DNA of 64,000 bases from Planctomycetota bacterium (GCA_016722065.1 JADKGX010000002.1:310001-374000); one strand, 5' to 3'; counted from the stretch's first letter, positions 32,692 through 42,782 are shown. Notes: generated from the sequence alone by a model not told the origin. A program made the numbers and translations.

Positions 32692-33891
32692 ATGAAGCTG
32701 AAACAGCGGCCCCAGGACTTTCTCGTCGACGAAATCAGCAGCTTCACGCCCGACGCAACCGGCCGCTTTTTTGTCTATGAGCTTGAAAAGCAATCGCTGG
32801 CCACGCTGGAAGCCATGGGCATTCTGGCCCGCCGCAACGGCCTGCGCGCCAGCGAGCTTTCGGCATCGGGCCTCAAGGACAAACACGGCAGCACAACGCA
32901 ACTTTTCAGTGCCCCCAAAGCGCTGGCCAGCGATACCGGCGACGAACGCCTGAAGCTGCGGTTTGTAGGCAAGTGTGCCAGCCCGCTTACGGCATCCAGC
33001 ATCATTGGCAACCGTTTTGACCTTGTGCTGCGCGGCCTGCGGGAACATGAAGTCGCCGCGCTGCCCGACAACCGGGCCCAGATTGCCGCCTTTGGTATTC
33101 CCAACTACTACGACAACCAGCGCTTTGGCAGCAACGCCCACGGCCAGGGATTCATCGGCAAGGCCCTGGCGCTGGGGCAGTTCGAGGAAGCACTGCGACT
33201 GCACCTGGCCGTGCCGCATCGCAAGCAGAACATGCGCGACAAAACCAACCGGCGGCTGGCACGCGACCTGTGGGGCCAGTGGGCGGAGCTGCACCAGCGC
33301 ATGACCAAGTGTTCAGACCGCGCGCTGGTGGAGTTTCTGCGCGACAATCCCGGGCAGTTTGCTGCCTGCTTTGACCGCATCACGCCCAGCCTGCGCACCA
33401 TGTATGTGGCGGCCTACCAGAGCCTGCTGTTCAATGAGACGCTGTCGCGCTTCATTGCGGCCGAGGCCCCGGCGCTGATTGACCAGCACAACCGTGGCGG
33501 CGAGATTCCCATGCACCGAAGCCTGAGTGAATCCCAGCTCTCCACGTGGCGCGAGACGGACTTCCCGCTGGTGGGCGCCAGCACCAGGATCGAGGATTTT
33601 CCGCTGGCTGCCCCCCACCTGCAAGCCGTGCTGGCAGCCCAGGGCGTGGCACTGGAACAGTTGCGACTGGCCGGGCTGGAACGCAGCCGATTCAAGGCCG
33701 CGCAACGGCGTATCTTGATGTTTCCGCAGGAGTTGGTGGTCGACTCGCCCCAGGCCGATGAACTGAACCAGGGCCTGTACAGTGTGCGCGCGCGCTTCAC
33801 GTTGCCGCGCGGCAGTTTTGCCACGATTGTGGCCCGCCGGCTGGTGTGTGCCACCTGGCCCGGCAAGCCGCCGCAACAGACCCAGCCCTAG
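32692..33891 (+). CDS. truD: tRNA pseudouridine(13) synthase TruD
   Basis: A 399-residue pseudouridine synthase of the TruD family, acting on U13 of tRNA(Glu). KQRPQDFLVDEISSFTPDAT is the typical start. The catalytic Asp lies in SASGLKDKHGSTTQLFS (GxKDxxA/G motif). FGIPNYYDNQRFGSNAHGQG is the second signature, and the TRUD insertion domain spans roughly 180-330 (YVAAYQSLLFNETLSRFIAA), ending with VRARFTLPRGSFATIVARRL. No SD is seen, but the start gives the standard N-terminus. Plus strand, convergent with the yacG/chaperone block. Confidence 0.95.
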   Translation: MKLKQRPQDFLVDEISSFTPDATGRFFVYELEKQSLATLEAMGILARRNGLRASELSASGLKDKHGSTTQLFSAPKALASDTGDERLKLRFVGKCASPLTASSIIGNRFDLVLRGLREHEVAALPDNRAQIAAFGIPNYYDNQRFGSNAHGQGFIGKALALGQFEEALRLHLAVPHRKQNMRDKTNRRLARDLWGQWAELHQRMTKCSDRALVEFLRDNPGQFAACFDRITPSLRTMYVAAYQSLLFNETLSRFIAAEAPALIDQHNRGGEIPMHRSLSESQLSTWRETDFPLVGASTRIEDFPLAAPHLQAVLAAQGVALEQLRLAGLERSRFKAAQRRILMFPQELVVDSPQADELNQGLYSVRARFTLPRGSFATIVARRLVCATWPGKPPQQTQP

Positions 33892-33912
33892 GTCAACGCG
33901 CGCGGCCAGGGC

Positions 33913-34122
33913 CTAGTCTTGCGCTTCATCCGATTCCGGGGCCGCGATGTCGTTTTCGCGGGTCAGGTCTTCCGTGACTGCATACTGGTCGCTCAACCAG
34001 GCGCCCAGATCAACCAGCTTGCAGCGCTCGCTGCAAAACGGAAACCAGGGGTTGTCCGCCAAGCCGGCGCAGACGAACGCGGCCTTGCAGGTTGGGCACT
34101 TGCGTTTGCGGGCGCGGGCCAT
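33913..34122 (-). CDS. yacG: YacG-type zinc-binding protein (DNA gyrase inhibitor family)
   Basis: A 69-residue protein with the YacG zinc site: RKCPTCKAAF (C-x2-C) and PFCSERCKLVDLGAWLSDQY (C-x3-C followed by the conserved KxxDLGxW). E. coli YacG binds and inhibits GyrB. An acidic tail (ENDIAAPESDEAQD) follows. It begins 3 bp after the stop of the FmdB-type gene and ends the chaperone-linked minus-strand run. Confidence 0.9.
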   Translation of the reverse strand: MARARKRKCPTCKAAFVCAGLADNPWFPFCSERCKLVDLGAWLSDQYAVTEDLTRENDIAAPESDEAQD

Positions 34123-34125
34123 GGA

Positions 34126-34581
34126 TCACTTCTTGCGTGCGGACTTGGAGGCGCGCTGTGGTGCCGGCGCGGGTTCCGGCTTGGCTGCGGCCTTGGACGC
34201 GGTCTTGGGGGCTTCTTTGCCGGATTCCTTGGCGGTTTCTTTGGCGGCTTCTTTGGCGGTTTCTTTCGCGGATTCTTTGGCGGCTTCTTTGGCGGCCTCT
34301 TTGGCGGGTTCCTTGGCGGGTTCTTTGGCGACATCCTTGCCGCCTTCTTTGCTGCCCTCGCCCTCTTTGCCGGATTCGCCCTTGGGTTCGCCGCCCTTGC
34401 GGGCGTAGTCAGTCAGGTAAAAACCGCTGCCCTTGAAAATCAGGCCGGCACCCATGCCGATCAACCGCCTGACGCGCTTCTTGCCGCAATTGGGGCACTT
34501 CTTGATCGGCTTGGCCGTGATGCTTTGCAGCTCCTCAAACTTGTGGCCGCAATCAGGGCACTCGTAGTCGTAGGTGGGCAT
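34126..34581 (-). CDS. FmdB-type zinc ribbon protein with Ala-Lys-Glu repeat tail
   Basis: A 151-residue protein. Residues 1-55 are an FmdB-family zinc ribbon: MPTYDYECPDCGHKFEELQ and IKKCPNCGKKRVRRLIGMGA (two C-x2-C knuckles), then GSGFYLTDYA, the usual end of the family core. The rest (residues 60-151) is an added tail of AKEx tandem units (AKEPAKEPAKEAAKEA), predicted as a charged single helix, then a Pro/Ala/Lys end. Function of FmdB proteins is poorly known; possible regulators. Co-transcribed with grpE (35-bp gap). Confidence 0.85.
   Translation of the reverse strand: MPTYDYECPDCGHKFEELQSITAKPIKKCPNCGKKRVRRLIGMGAGLIFKGSGFYLTDYARKGGEPKGESGKEGEGSKEGGKDVAKEPAKEPAKEAAKEAAKESAKETAKEAAKETAKESGKEAPKTASKAAAKPEPAPAPQRASKSARKK
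34211..34332. repeat. 12-bp tandem repeat encoding AKEx units
   Basis: Roughly ten degenerate copies of GGCGGTTTCTTT-like 12-mers lie inside the FmdB-type gene. In-frame length variation is expected. Confidence 0.85.
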
Positions 34582-34616
34582 GACTGGTTTCCGTAAAGGC
34601 GGCCGGTGGTGCTGGC

Positions 34617-35264
34617 TCAGGGCTTTTTGTTGACGCTTACCTTGGCCGCACGCAGCACGCGATCGTGCATGATCCAGCCGCGCTCAAACTCCTGGACCAC
34701 CGTGTTGTCGTCCAGCTTGGCATCAGCGGCCATCATTACGGCTTCGTGGTGCGCGGGGTCAAAGGGCTTGCCCGCGGCCTCGATGGGTTTGATGGCGTTT
34801 CTGGCCATGGCGTCATCCAGCAATTTCTTGGTCAACTCAATGCCCTTGAACAGCGCGTTGAAATCTTTGCCCGCTTCAGCGGCCTGCAGGGCGCGGGAAA
34901 GATTGTCCAGCACGGGCAGCAGGTCGCGCGCCAGATAGGTGCCGGCATAACGCACGGCTTCTTCCTGGTCGCGGCGCAGGCGCTTGATGGTGTTTTCAAG
35001 TTCGGCCTGGGCGCGGCGGGCCACGTTCAACCAGTGATCGGCACGGGTGGCTTCTTCGGCCAGGGCAACCAGCGATTGGTCGTCCAGGGCGCGCAGTTCG
35101 TCGGCCTTCTGGGCGGTGCTGGCGGCCTCTGCCGCAATGCTCTCGCCGGCCTTGGCCGATTCGGCGTTTGCGCGGGCCTTGGGGTCGGAAAGCGCGTCGG
35201 CGGCCGCGTGGCCTTCGTGGGGCGCGTCTTTGGGGTCCAGGTTGTGGTTCTTCTCTTTGGCCAT
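34617..35264 (-). CDS. grpE: Nucleotide exchange factor GrpE
   Basis: A 215-residue GrpE, the ADP-release factor of DnaK. A charged N-terminus (residues 1-50) leads into the long dimer coiled coil (AEEATRADHWLNVARRAQAE, IKRLRRDQEEAVRYAGTYLA), then RDLLPVLDNLSRALQAAEAG, the conserved 'lLpvlDnLerAl' core, FNALFKGIELTKKLLDDAMA, and the beta-wing with PFDPAHHEAVMMAADAKLDD, VQEFERGWIMHDRVLRAAKV. Its gene lies 30 bp after dnaJ; dnaK is not in the window. Confidence 0.95.
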   Translation of the reverse strand: MAKEKNHNLDPKDAPHEGHAAADALSDPKARANAESAKAGESIAAEAASTAQKADELRALDDQSLVALAEEATRADHWLNVARRAQAELENTIKRLRRDQEEAVRYAGTYLARDLLPVLDNLSRALQAAEAGKDFNALFKGIELTKKLLDDAMARNAIKPIEAAGKPFDPAHHEAVMMAADAKLDDNTVVQEFERGWIMHDRVLRAAKVSVNKKP

Positions 35265-35294
35265 GGCTTGCCTGCTTTGGGTTGCGTGTGGCGT

Positions 35295-36416
35295 CTACTT
35301 GCTGAACATCTTTTTGACCTTGTCCAGAAACGACTTTCGCTCCGGCGAGATATTCTGTTCTTCGGTTTCGGCAAATTCGCGCAGCAGCTTTTCCTGGTCC
35401 TTGGTCAGCTTCTGGGGCACCTCAATGGCGATCTCGATCAACTGGTCGCCGCGGCCGTAGCCATCAAGCTTCGGAAAACCCTCGCCACGCATGCGCAGCA
35501 CCTGGCCGCTTTGCGTGCCGCGCGAAATCTTGAACTCGGTGCGGCCCTTGAGCGTGGGCACTTCGACCGTTGCGCCCAGCGCGGCCTGGGCAAAACCCAC
35601 GGGCAGCACAAGGTAGACATCGGCCCCGGCGCGCTTGAACAGCGGGTGCGGGCGAATCTGCACGTCACACAACAGGTCGCCGTGCGGCGCGCCGTTTTCG
35701 CCGGCTTCGCCTTCGCCGCCTACGCGCAGGGTCATGCCGTCTTCAATGCCGGGTGGAATCTTGATCGTGATTTCGCGTTCGCGCGCGATGCGCCCGCTGC
35801 CGCCGCATTTGCCGCAGGCATCGGTAATGATTTCGCCGCGGCCCTGGCAGCGCGGGCAGGCGCTGCGCATGGAGAAAAACCCGGCGCTGGTCATGACCAC
35901 GCCCGCGCCGCTGCACTGCGGGCACTTGGAGGGCTTGGTGCCGGGCTTGGCGCCGGTGCCGTCGCAGGTTTCGCATCCTTCGTTGCGGCGCAGGGTAATC
36001 ACCTTCTCGACTGTCTCGGCGACCTCTGCAAAATCCAGCGTGATCGTGCAGCGCAGACTGGCGCCACGACGCCCGCGCGAACGGCCGCTTCCGCGCCCGC
36101 CGCCGAACATGTCGCCAAACACGCTGCCGCCGAAAATGTCTGAAAACGCAGAGAAGATGTCCTCTACGTTCGAAAAGCCCGCACTGCCAAAGTTCGAGCC
36201 CTCATGGCCGAACTGGTCGTAATTGCGGCGCTTGTCGGCATCCTGCAGCACGCCGTAGGCCTCGGCGGCTTCCTTGAAGCGTTCCTCTGCTTCGCGGTCG
36301 CCGGGGTTGCGGTCCGGGTGGTGCTTCAGGGCCAGCTTGTGATAGGCCTTCTTGATCTCGTCCGCCGAGGAGTTCTTGGCCACGCCCAGCACTTCATAGT
36401 AATCGCGTTTGGCCAT
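35295..36416 (-). CDS. dnaJ: Chaperone protein DnaJ (type I)
   Basis: A 373-residue class A J-protein, Hsp70 co-chaperone. J-domain residues 4-70 with HPD in LALKHHPDRNPGDREAEERF; short Gly/Phe/Ser region (SDIFGGSVFGDMFGGGRGSG); four CxxCxGxG zinc motifs at about 145-210 (CETCDGTG, CPQCSGAG, CPRCQGRG, CGKCGGSG); C-terminal substrate-binding domains (IKIPPGIEDGMTLRVGGEGE, GDLLCDVQIRPHPLFKRAGA, LKGRTEFKISRGTQSGQVLR). Complete. Follows the second groEL and a small secreted-protein gene on the same strand. Confidence 0.97.
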   Translation of the reverse strand: MAKRDYYEVLGVAKNSSADEIKKAYHKLALKHHPDRNPGDREAEERFKEAAEAYGVLQDADKRRNYDQFGHEGSNFGSAGFSNVEDIFSAFSDIFGGSVFGDMFGGGRGSGRSRGRRGASLRCTITLDFAEVAETVEKVITLRRNEGCETCDGTGAKPGTKPSKCPQCSGAGVVMTSAGFFSMRSACPRCQGRGEIITDACGKCGGSGRIAREREITIKIPPGIEDGMTLRVGGEGEAGENGAPHGDLLCDVQIRPHPLFKRAGADVYLVLPVGFAQAALGATVEVPTLKGRTEFKISRGTQSGQVLRMRGEGFPKLDGYGRGDQLIEIAIEVPQKLTKDQEKLLREFAETEEQNISPERKSFLDKVKKMFSK

Positions 36417-36431
36417 GATCTCCTGCCGGAC

Positions 36432-36776
36432 TCATTTTCTGCGGCGCAGCAGGCCCGCCTTGGCATCGGCCATTTCCCAGCCCGCGGCCGAAAGCTCGTT
36501 CAGCTTGCGCAGGCCGTTAACCTGGTCGCTGAAGGTCGTGGACCCTTGTTCATAAGCGAACACGTGGCCCTTGAGATATTCCTTGTCGTCGCCGGTGGCT
36601 GCCCAGCGGCTGACATCAATCTCGTAGCTTTCCAGACGCGACACACCCACCAGATAGGCGTATTCGTACTGGTCGCCACCGGCAGCCCGGGCCTGGGTGC
36701 CAAAGGCCATTACGCCCGCGATTGACGCCACGCCCACCAGCACAGCGGCCAGCAGCGCACTCTTTGCCTTGTTCAT
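36432..36776 (-). CDS. Small secreted protein, unknown
   Basis: A 114-residue protein with signal peptide MNKAKSALLAAVLVGVASIA (cleavage near ARAA). The mature part QYEYAYLVGVSRLESYEIDV and GLRKLNELSAAGWEMADAKA resembles short domains in which an 'LN.lga.GWe' helix follows strands (DUF4177-like), here ending LLRRRK. The start at 36776 is chosen for its SD (CAGGAGAGG). An exported protein between groEL and dnaJ is unusual. Confidence 0.75.
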   Translation of the reverse strand: MNKAKSALLAAVLVGVASIAGVMAFGTQARAAGGDQYEYAYLVGVSRLESYEIDVSRWAATGDDKEYLKGHVFAYEQGSTTFSDQVNGLRKLNELSAAGWEMADAKAGLLRRRK

Positions 36777-36886
36777 GACCTCTCCTGTCGAAGGAACCTT
36801 CCCCGTGAAACGCAAAAGCCGGGCAAATCGTTCCGTCAAACAGAAGACGGCCAGCCCGCGCCGCAAAGCGCGGGCCGACCCAATGC

Positions 36887-38497
<1,611 letters not shown>

Positions 38498-38516
38498 GCT
38501 TGTATCTCCAATTGAT

Positions 38517-38546
38517 GGAACACGGAGTAACTGAGAAACGGAGAAA
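38517..38546. repeat. Left inverted-repeat arm of second GxxExxY cassette
   Basis: GGAACACGGAGTAACTGAGA and the following AACGGAGAAA pair with the arm at 38981-39006 (RC: GGAACACGGAGCAACGGAGA). This arm lies 20 bp upstream of the groEL copy 1 start codon. Confidence 0.85.
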
Positions 38547-38597
38547 GTGCTTACTGGGTTGACCGTCTCAGTGCCTCGTAGCTCCAGCTTGCAGGTC

Positions 38598-39008
38598 TCA
38601 AAGTGTTACTGCAGGGTTGTACAGCCTGTGAATTCCGTCCTTCAGCAACTGCACATTGAAGTTGATCAACAGCCCCACAGGTTTGCCAGAAAGCTTCAAG
38701 TAGGTGATCAACTGCGCCTTGTGCACAGGAAGCACGCTTTCTACTGCCTTCAACTCCAGAACGATTTCCTGCTCAACGACCAGGTCCAATCGGTAGCCGC
38801 AATCAAGCTTCACATCTTTGTACACAACGGGAACTGCAACTTCGGTCTGGCAATGCAGCCCGCACCTGGAAAACTCGTGCGCAAGGCATTTCAGGTAGGC
38901 CGACTCCAGCAGGCCCGGACCCAGTGCCCTGTGAACCTCAATCGCCGCGCCGATGATTGCTTCCGTCAGCGCATTGATCCTCTGTTTCTCCGTTGCTCCG
39001 TGTTCCAC
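38598..39008 (-). CDS. GxxExxY-family protein (PD-(D/E)xK nuclease-like)
   Basis: A 136-residue full-length member: LTEAIIGAAIEVHRALGPGL followed by LESAYLKCLAHEF gives the GxGxLExxY motif; YKDVKLDCGYRLDLVVEQEI then VLELKAVE gives the nuclease-like D...ExK core; VHKAQLITYLKLSGKPVGLL then INFNVQLLKDGI is the usual end. The GTG start at 39008 lies inside the inverted-repeat arm, so the first codons (EHGATEKQR) are repeat sequence. It sits between groES and a groEL. Function of the family is unknown; a mobile or restriction-like origin is suspected. Confidence 0.88.
   Translation of the reverse strand: MEHGATEKQRINALTEAIIGAAIEVHRALGPGLLESAYLKCLAHEFSRCGLHCQTEVAVPVVYKDVKLDCGYRLDLVVEQEIVLELKAVESVLPVHKAQLITYLKLSGKPVGLLINFNVQLLKDGIHRLYNPAVTL
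38981..39006. repeat. Right inverted-repeat arm of second GxxExxY cassette
   Basis: TCTGTTTCTCCGTTGCTCCG followed by TGTTCC. It overlaps the first codons of the minus-strand GxxExxY gene and lies 15 bp from the groES stop. Confidence 0.85.
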
Positions 39009-39020
39009 AGGGTCGTCCTG

Positions 39021-39314
39021 CTATTCGATGATGGCCAGCACTTCGGCTTCTTTCAGGATCTTGTGCTCGACGCCATCAATCTTGAGGTCGCTGCCGCTGT
39101 AGCGGCCGAACATCACGACATCGCCCTTCTTGACGCTGGGCGCCAGCTTCTTGCCTGATTTGAGCGTGCGGCCGGGGCCGACAGCGACTACTTCTCCGCG
39201 CAGGGGCTTTTCCTTGGCCGCGTCGGGCAGCACGATGCCGCCAGCCGATTTTTCTTCGGCTTCGGCGGGAATCACCACAATGTTGTCGTCCAGCGGGCGC
39301 AGTTTGGTGGCCAT
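39021..39314 (-). CDS. groES: Co-chaperonin GroES
   Basis: A 97-residue 10-kDa chaperonin. KLRPLDDNIVVIPAEAEEKS starts the fold; the mobile loop is EEKSAGGIVLPDAAKEKPLR; GEVVAVGPGRTLKSGKKLAP and VKKGDVVMFGRYSGSDLKID with the C-terminal HKILKEAEVLAIIE are all standard. Heptameric lid of GroEL. Located 98 bp after the groEL copy 2 stop on the same strand. Confidence 0.97.
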   Translation of the reverse strand: MATKLRPLDDNIVVIPAEAEEKSAGGIVLPDAAKEKPLRGEVVAVGPGRTLKSGKKLAPSVKKGDVVMFGRYSGSDLKIDGVEHKILKEAEVLAIIE

Positions 39315-39412
39315 GTCTTTTTCTCCGGTGGTGCGGGCATTGCTGCCGGCACATTCATCTTTGTCGCGCTTTGGGCGCCGCCTGCCCCTTTGGGGCCAGG
39401 TCGTTGTTCTGG

Positions 39413-41038
39413 TTAGTATTCGTCGTCGTGGTGGTCGTCGGCCGGGGCTTCTTCCTTTTCCGGCACCTGGGTGATGATTGCTTCGGTGCTGAGCATCAAC
39501 CCGGCCACGCTGGCGGCGTTTTCCAGGGCTGTGCGGGTGACCTTCAACGGGTCGACAATGCCCATCTGGTACATGTCGCCGTATTCGTCGGTCAGGGCGT
39601 TGTAGCCGTAGTTCTTGTTTTTGTCGGCCAGTACGTTGCGGGCCACGATGCTGCCGTGCTTGCCCGCGTTTTCGGCAATCTGCTTCAACGGGCGGCTCAC
39701 GGCCTGGCGGATGATCTCAATGCCGACTTGTTCGTCGTGATCGGCACCCTTGAATTTGTCCAGCACCACGCCAGCGCGCAGCAAGGCCACACCGCCGCCG
39801 GGCAGAATGCCTTCTTCCATGGCCGCGCGCGTGCTGTGCAGGGCGTCCTCTACGCGGGCCTTGAGTTCCTTCATTTCCGGTTCGGTGCTGGCACCGACCT
39901 TGATGACCGCAATGCCGCCGGCCAGCTTGGCCAGGCGCTCCTGAAGCTTCTCACGGTCGTAATCACTGCTGGTCGTTTCAATTTCACGGCGGATCTGATC
40001 GATGCGCGCCTTGATGGCGGCGGTCTTGCCGGCGCCTTCAATCACCGTGGTGTCTTCGGCCTTGATGATGATCTTTTTGGCCGTGCCCAACTGCGCAATC
40101 GTGACGTCTTCCAGTTTCTCGCCCAGGTCTTTCATCACCGGGTGGGCACCGGTCAGAATCGCCAGGTCTTCCAGCATGGCCTTGCGGCGGTCGCCATAAC
40201 CAGGCGCCTTGACGGCGCAAACGTTCACCACGCCGCGCAGCTTGTTGACGACCAGTGTGGAAAGGGCTTCGCCTTCAATGCTTTCGGCAATGATCAAGAG
40301 CGGGCGGTTGGCCTGGCTGACTTTTTCAAGCAGCGGCACCAGTGGCTGGGCGCTGGAAATCTTGTCTTCAAAAATCAGCACGAGCGGCTTTTCGAACTCC
40401 ACGGCCATCGCCTGCTGGTTGTTGATGAAATGCTGGCTGATGTAGCCGCGGTCGAACTGCATGCCTTCCACGACATCAACAAGCGTCTCGGCGGTTTTGC
40501 TTTCATCGACGGTGATCACGCCGTCTTTGCCGACTTTTTCCTGGGCGCTGGCAATCAGGTCGCCGATCTTCTTGTCGTTGTTGGCGGCAATGCTGGCCAC
40601 GAACTGCACTTCACGGCGGCCTTCACACTTCTGCTTGGATTTGACCAGTTCCTCGACGACCCGGTCGACGGCCTTCTTGATGCCGCGATAGATGCCAGTG
40701 GAATTGGCGCCGCTGGTGACGTGCTTGACGCCTTCGCTGAAGATGGCCTGGGCCAGCAGCGTGGCGGTGGTTGTGCCGTCGCCTGCGATGTCGCTGGTCT
40801 TGCTGGCCACTTCCTTCACCATCTGCGCCGCGCAGTTTTCGTAGGGATCAGTCAGTTCAATTTCTTCGGCAACGCTGACGCCGTCTTTGGTGATGGTTGG
40901 TGCACCCCAGCCTTTGTCCAGCACTGCCGTCTGACCCTTGGGGCCCAGCGTGCTGACAACGGCGCGGGCAAGCTTGTCCAACCCGGCGGCAAGTTTTTCA
41001 CGGGCTTCAGCTTCGTAGACGATTTGCTTTGCAGGCAT
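39413..41038 (-). CDS. Chaperonin GroEL paralogue (copy 2), His/Asp-rich tail
   Basis: A 541-residue GroEL-type chaperonin, first gene of the block. LARAVVSTLGPKGQTAVLDK, SDIAGDGTTTATLLAQAIFS, GYISQHFINNQQAMAVEFEK, RPLLIIAESIEGEALSTLVV and EGILPGGGVALLRAGVVLDK keep the fold and the ATP site. Its C-terminus KEEAPADDHHDDEY is acidic/His-rich instead of GGM repeats. The start at 41038 gives MPAKQIVYEAEAREKLAAGL as in other GroELs; the upstream extension is not family-like. It differs clearly from copy 1 (for example CEGRREVQFVASIAANNDKK), suggesting an old duplication with divided roles. Confidence 0.95.
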   Translation of the reverse strand: MPAKQIVYEAEAREKLAAGLDKLARAVVSTLGPKGQTAVLDKGWGAPTITKDGVSVAEEIELTDPYENCAAQMVKEVASKTSDIAGDGTTTATLLAQAIFSEGVKHVTSGANSTGIYRGIKKAVDRVVEELVKSKQKCEGRREVQFVASIAANNDKKIGDLIASAQEKVGKDGVITVDESKTAETLVDVVEGMQFDRGYISQHFINNQQAMAVEFEKPLVLIFEDKISSAQPLVPLLEKVSQANRPLLIIAESIEGEALSTLVVNKLRGVVNVCAVKAPGYGDRRKAMLEDLAILTGAHPVMKDLGEKLEDVTIAQLGTAKKIIIKAEDTTVIEGAGKTAAIKARIDQIRREIETTSSDYDREKLQERLAKLAGGIAVIKVGASTEPEMKELKARVEDALHSTRAAMEEGILPGGGVALLRAGVVLDKFKGADHDEQVGIEIIRQAVSRPLKQIAENAGKHGSIVARNVLADKNKNYGYNALTDEYGDMYQMGIVDPLKVTRTALENAASVAGLMLSTEAIITQVPEKEEAPADDHHDDEY

Positions 41039-41517
41039 GGATTCGGCCTCAGTGAGATGGACAGGACAATACACGCCGCCTATTGCAAACCCGGTGCCAA
41101 CGCCAGGGGCTGCGGACCCAACCCGGCGCGGCAACGTAACTAACGGCTGGGTCTTGTGTTACGCGATGGGCCTTGGGTCGTGCCGGTGGTCATTGTTGGC
41201 ACCTCCGCCAAACTGACAGCGAGGGTATTGGGCCGCAGCATTGGCTGCCCGATTGGCAGGGTGGGGTGATGAGTGCGGCCGGGGCGTGACGAGCTGCGGT
41301 CTTCGCGCCAAGAAACTCTGCCCGCCGAAGCTCGGCGCATTTTTTGCGCGCGCGATTGGACCGGGCGATTGCCGTTTGCTGAACGTTGATACACCGGCGG
41401 CAATGTTTGCCGTTGGGCGCAATCGCAACTACCGCAAGCCGCGCGCGAAAACGCTGCTGACCGAGGACTCGATTTGCGTACTATAGGTCTGTCTGCCCCA
41501 CCAAGCCGGAGATGTTG
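41039..41517. other. 479-bp divergent control region
   Basis: Between groEL copy 2 (minus) and the NPCBM gene (plus). No CIRCE inverted repeat was found. It holds a terminator-like hairpin at 41323-41345 and a possible TACTATAG -10 box near 41479 with CTGACC upstream for the plus-strand gene. Short reading frames (e.g. 41241-41486 plus) show no family resemblance. Confidence 0.6.
41323..41345 (+). terminator. Orphan intrinsic-terminator-like hairpin
   Basis: CGCCGA-AGC-TCGGCG followed by CATTTTTT on the plus strand, with no plus-strand gene before it in the gap. It could end a small RNA or attenuate transcription toward the gene at 41518. Confidence 0.55.
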
Positions 41518-42762
41518 ATGCGAATTTATGCCTGCCTGTTGATTGCCCTGTTTTCGGCCCCGCTTTGGGCCCAGGCCACTGTTTCCAGCATCTTCAAGCC
41601 TGAAGTCACGGGCAAGATTCGCAAACTTGATGTGCAAGGCCGCCTGGAGATCGAGGTCAAAGGCAGCGATGTCCCAGAACGCATCGGGCTGGACGAAGTT
41701 GAGCAAATCTCGTTTGGCAACAAGGGCGACGAGCGCAAACCCGAAGACACGCCACTGCGCGTGTATCTGACCAACGGCGACGTGCTGTACGGTCTGCCCG
41801 AGAACGGCCCCGAAAAAGAAGACGACCGCTTTATCCTGAAAAACCCGCGCTTTGGCGACCTGTTGATCGCCGTGGAAATGATCAAGCGCATTGAAGTTGT
41901 CAGCAACGTGCAGCCCAACGTGCTGCCGGAACTTGATAAGGGCGTTGTCCACGACGTGACGTATTTTGCCGCGGAAGGCGGCAAACCCGCCCAGATGGAC
42001 CCTTCCAGCGAACTTGTGCGCATCGTCAAGGAAGGCGCCTACCTTTACAACGAAATCCTTGATGAAGATGCCGTGGGCGGAGTGCTGTACGCCTGGTCGC
42101 GCCTGCGCGGCGTTGTGTGCTATCGCGGCAAAGTGGATCCGTTTGAAAAGCTGCTGGGCATTTTCACGCTGCGCGATGGCAGCCTGCTGCGCGGGCCGAT
42201 TACGGCCTGGGCCGATGGCAAAATCACCGTCGACCACCGCGTACTCAAAAAGACCCTGACGCTGGATGAAAGCTCGCTGCTCAGCGTGACGATGAAAAAC
42301 GGTCGCTATCAGTATCTCAGCGACATGGACTTCGCCAAAACCCCCGAGGAACGCCCCTACTATCTGCCCGGCAACTTCAACTATGCCGACTACCTGTTCA
42401 AAGCCAGGCGCGACCAGGCCCAGGGCGGCGGCGCCCTAAGCCTGCGCGGCCGCGTTTACCCCAAGGGCCTTGGCGTGCACGCGATTTCCAGGCTGACCTA
42501 TGACGTCAACCGCAGCTACAAGCGCTTCATTGCCGACGTTGGGGTTGATGACAGCGCCGGCGACCTGGCCAGCGTAGAGTTCAAGGTTTATGCAGACGGC
42601 AAGCTGGTCTGGGAATCCGGTGTGTTGCGCCGCAGCACCGCTGCCAAGTCGATTGACCTGGAGATTTTGAACGTCACGCAAATCGTGCTGGAAGTGACGG
42701 CAGCCGATAACGCCGATATCCAGGACCGCGCCAATTGGGCCAACGCCAAGCTGGTTCGATAG
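41518..42762 (+). CDS. Secreted NPCBM-domain protein
   Basis: A 414-residue exported protein. Signal peptide MRIYACLLIALFSAPLWAQ. Residues 25-270 are repeated beta segments (VTGKIRKLDVQGRLEIEVKG, LRVYLTNGDVLYGLPENGPE, IFTLRDGSLLRGPITAWADG), a style often seen in planctomycete secreted proteins. The C-terminal 130 residues are an NPCBM (galactose-binding-like) domain: GALSLRGRVYPKGLGVHAIS, FIADVGVDDSAGDLASVEFK, KLVWESGVLR, IVLEVTAADNADIQDRANWA. The ATG at 41518 is six bases after CCGGAG, whereas the ATG at 41512 has no room for an SD. Probable carbohydrate or surface binding. Confidence 0.87.
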   Translation: MRIYACLLIALFSAPLWAQATVSSIFKPEVTGKIRKLDVQGRLEIEVKGSDVPERIGLDEVEQISFGNKGDERKPEDTPLRVYLTNGDVLYGLPENGPEKEDDRFILKNPRFGDLLIAVEMIKRIEVVSNVQPNVLPELDKGVVHDVTYFAAEGGKPAQMDPSSELVRIVKEGAYLYNEILDEDAVGGVLYAWSRLRGVVCYRGKVDPFEKLLGIFTLRDGSLLRGPITAWADGKITVDHRVLKKTLTLDESSLLSVTMKNGRYQYLSDMDFAKTPEERPYYLPGNFNYADYLFKARRDQAQGGGALSLRGRVYPKGLGVHAISRLTYDVNRSYKRFIADVGVDDSAGDLASVEFKVYADGKLVWESGVLRRSTAAKSIDLEILNVTQIVLEVTAADNADIQDRANWANAKLVR

Positions 42763-42782
42763 TTTGTGCTGAAAACAACAGG

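Noticed and set aside
41039..41517. CIRCE/HrcA operator upstream of the chaperone block
   Set aside because: Searched for TTAGCACTC-N9-GAGTGCTAA; nothing close was seen.
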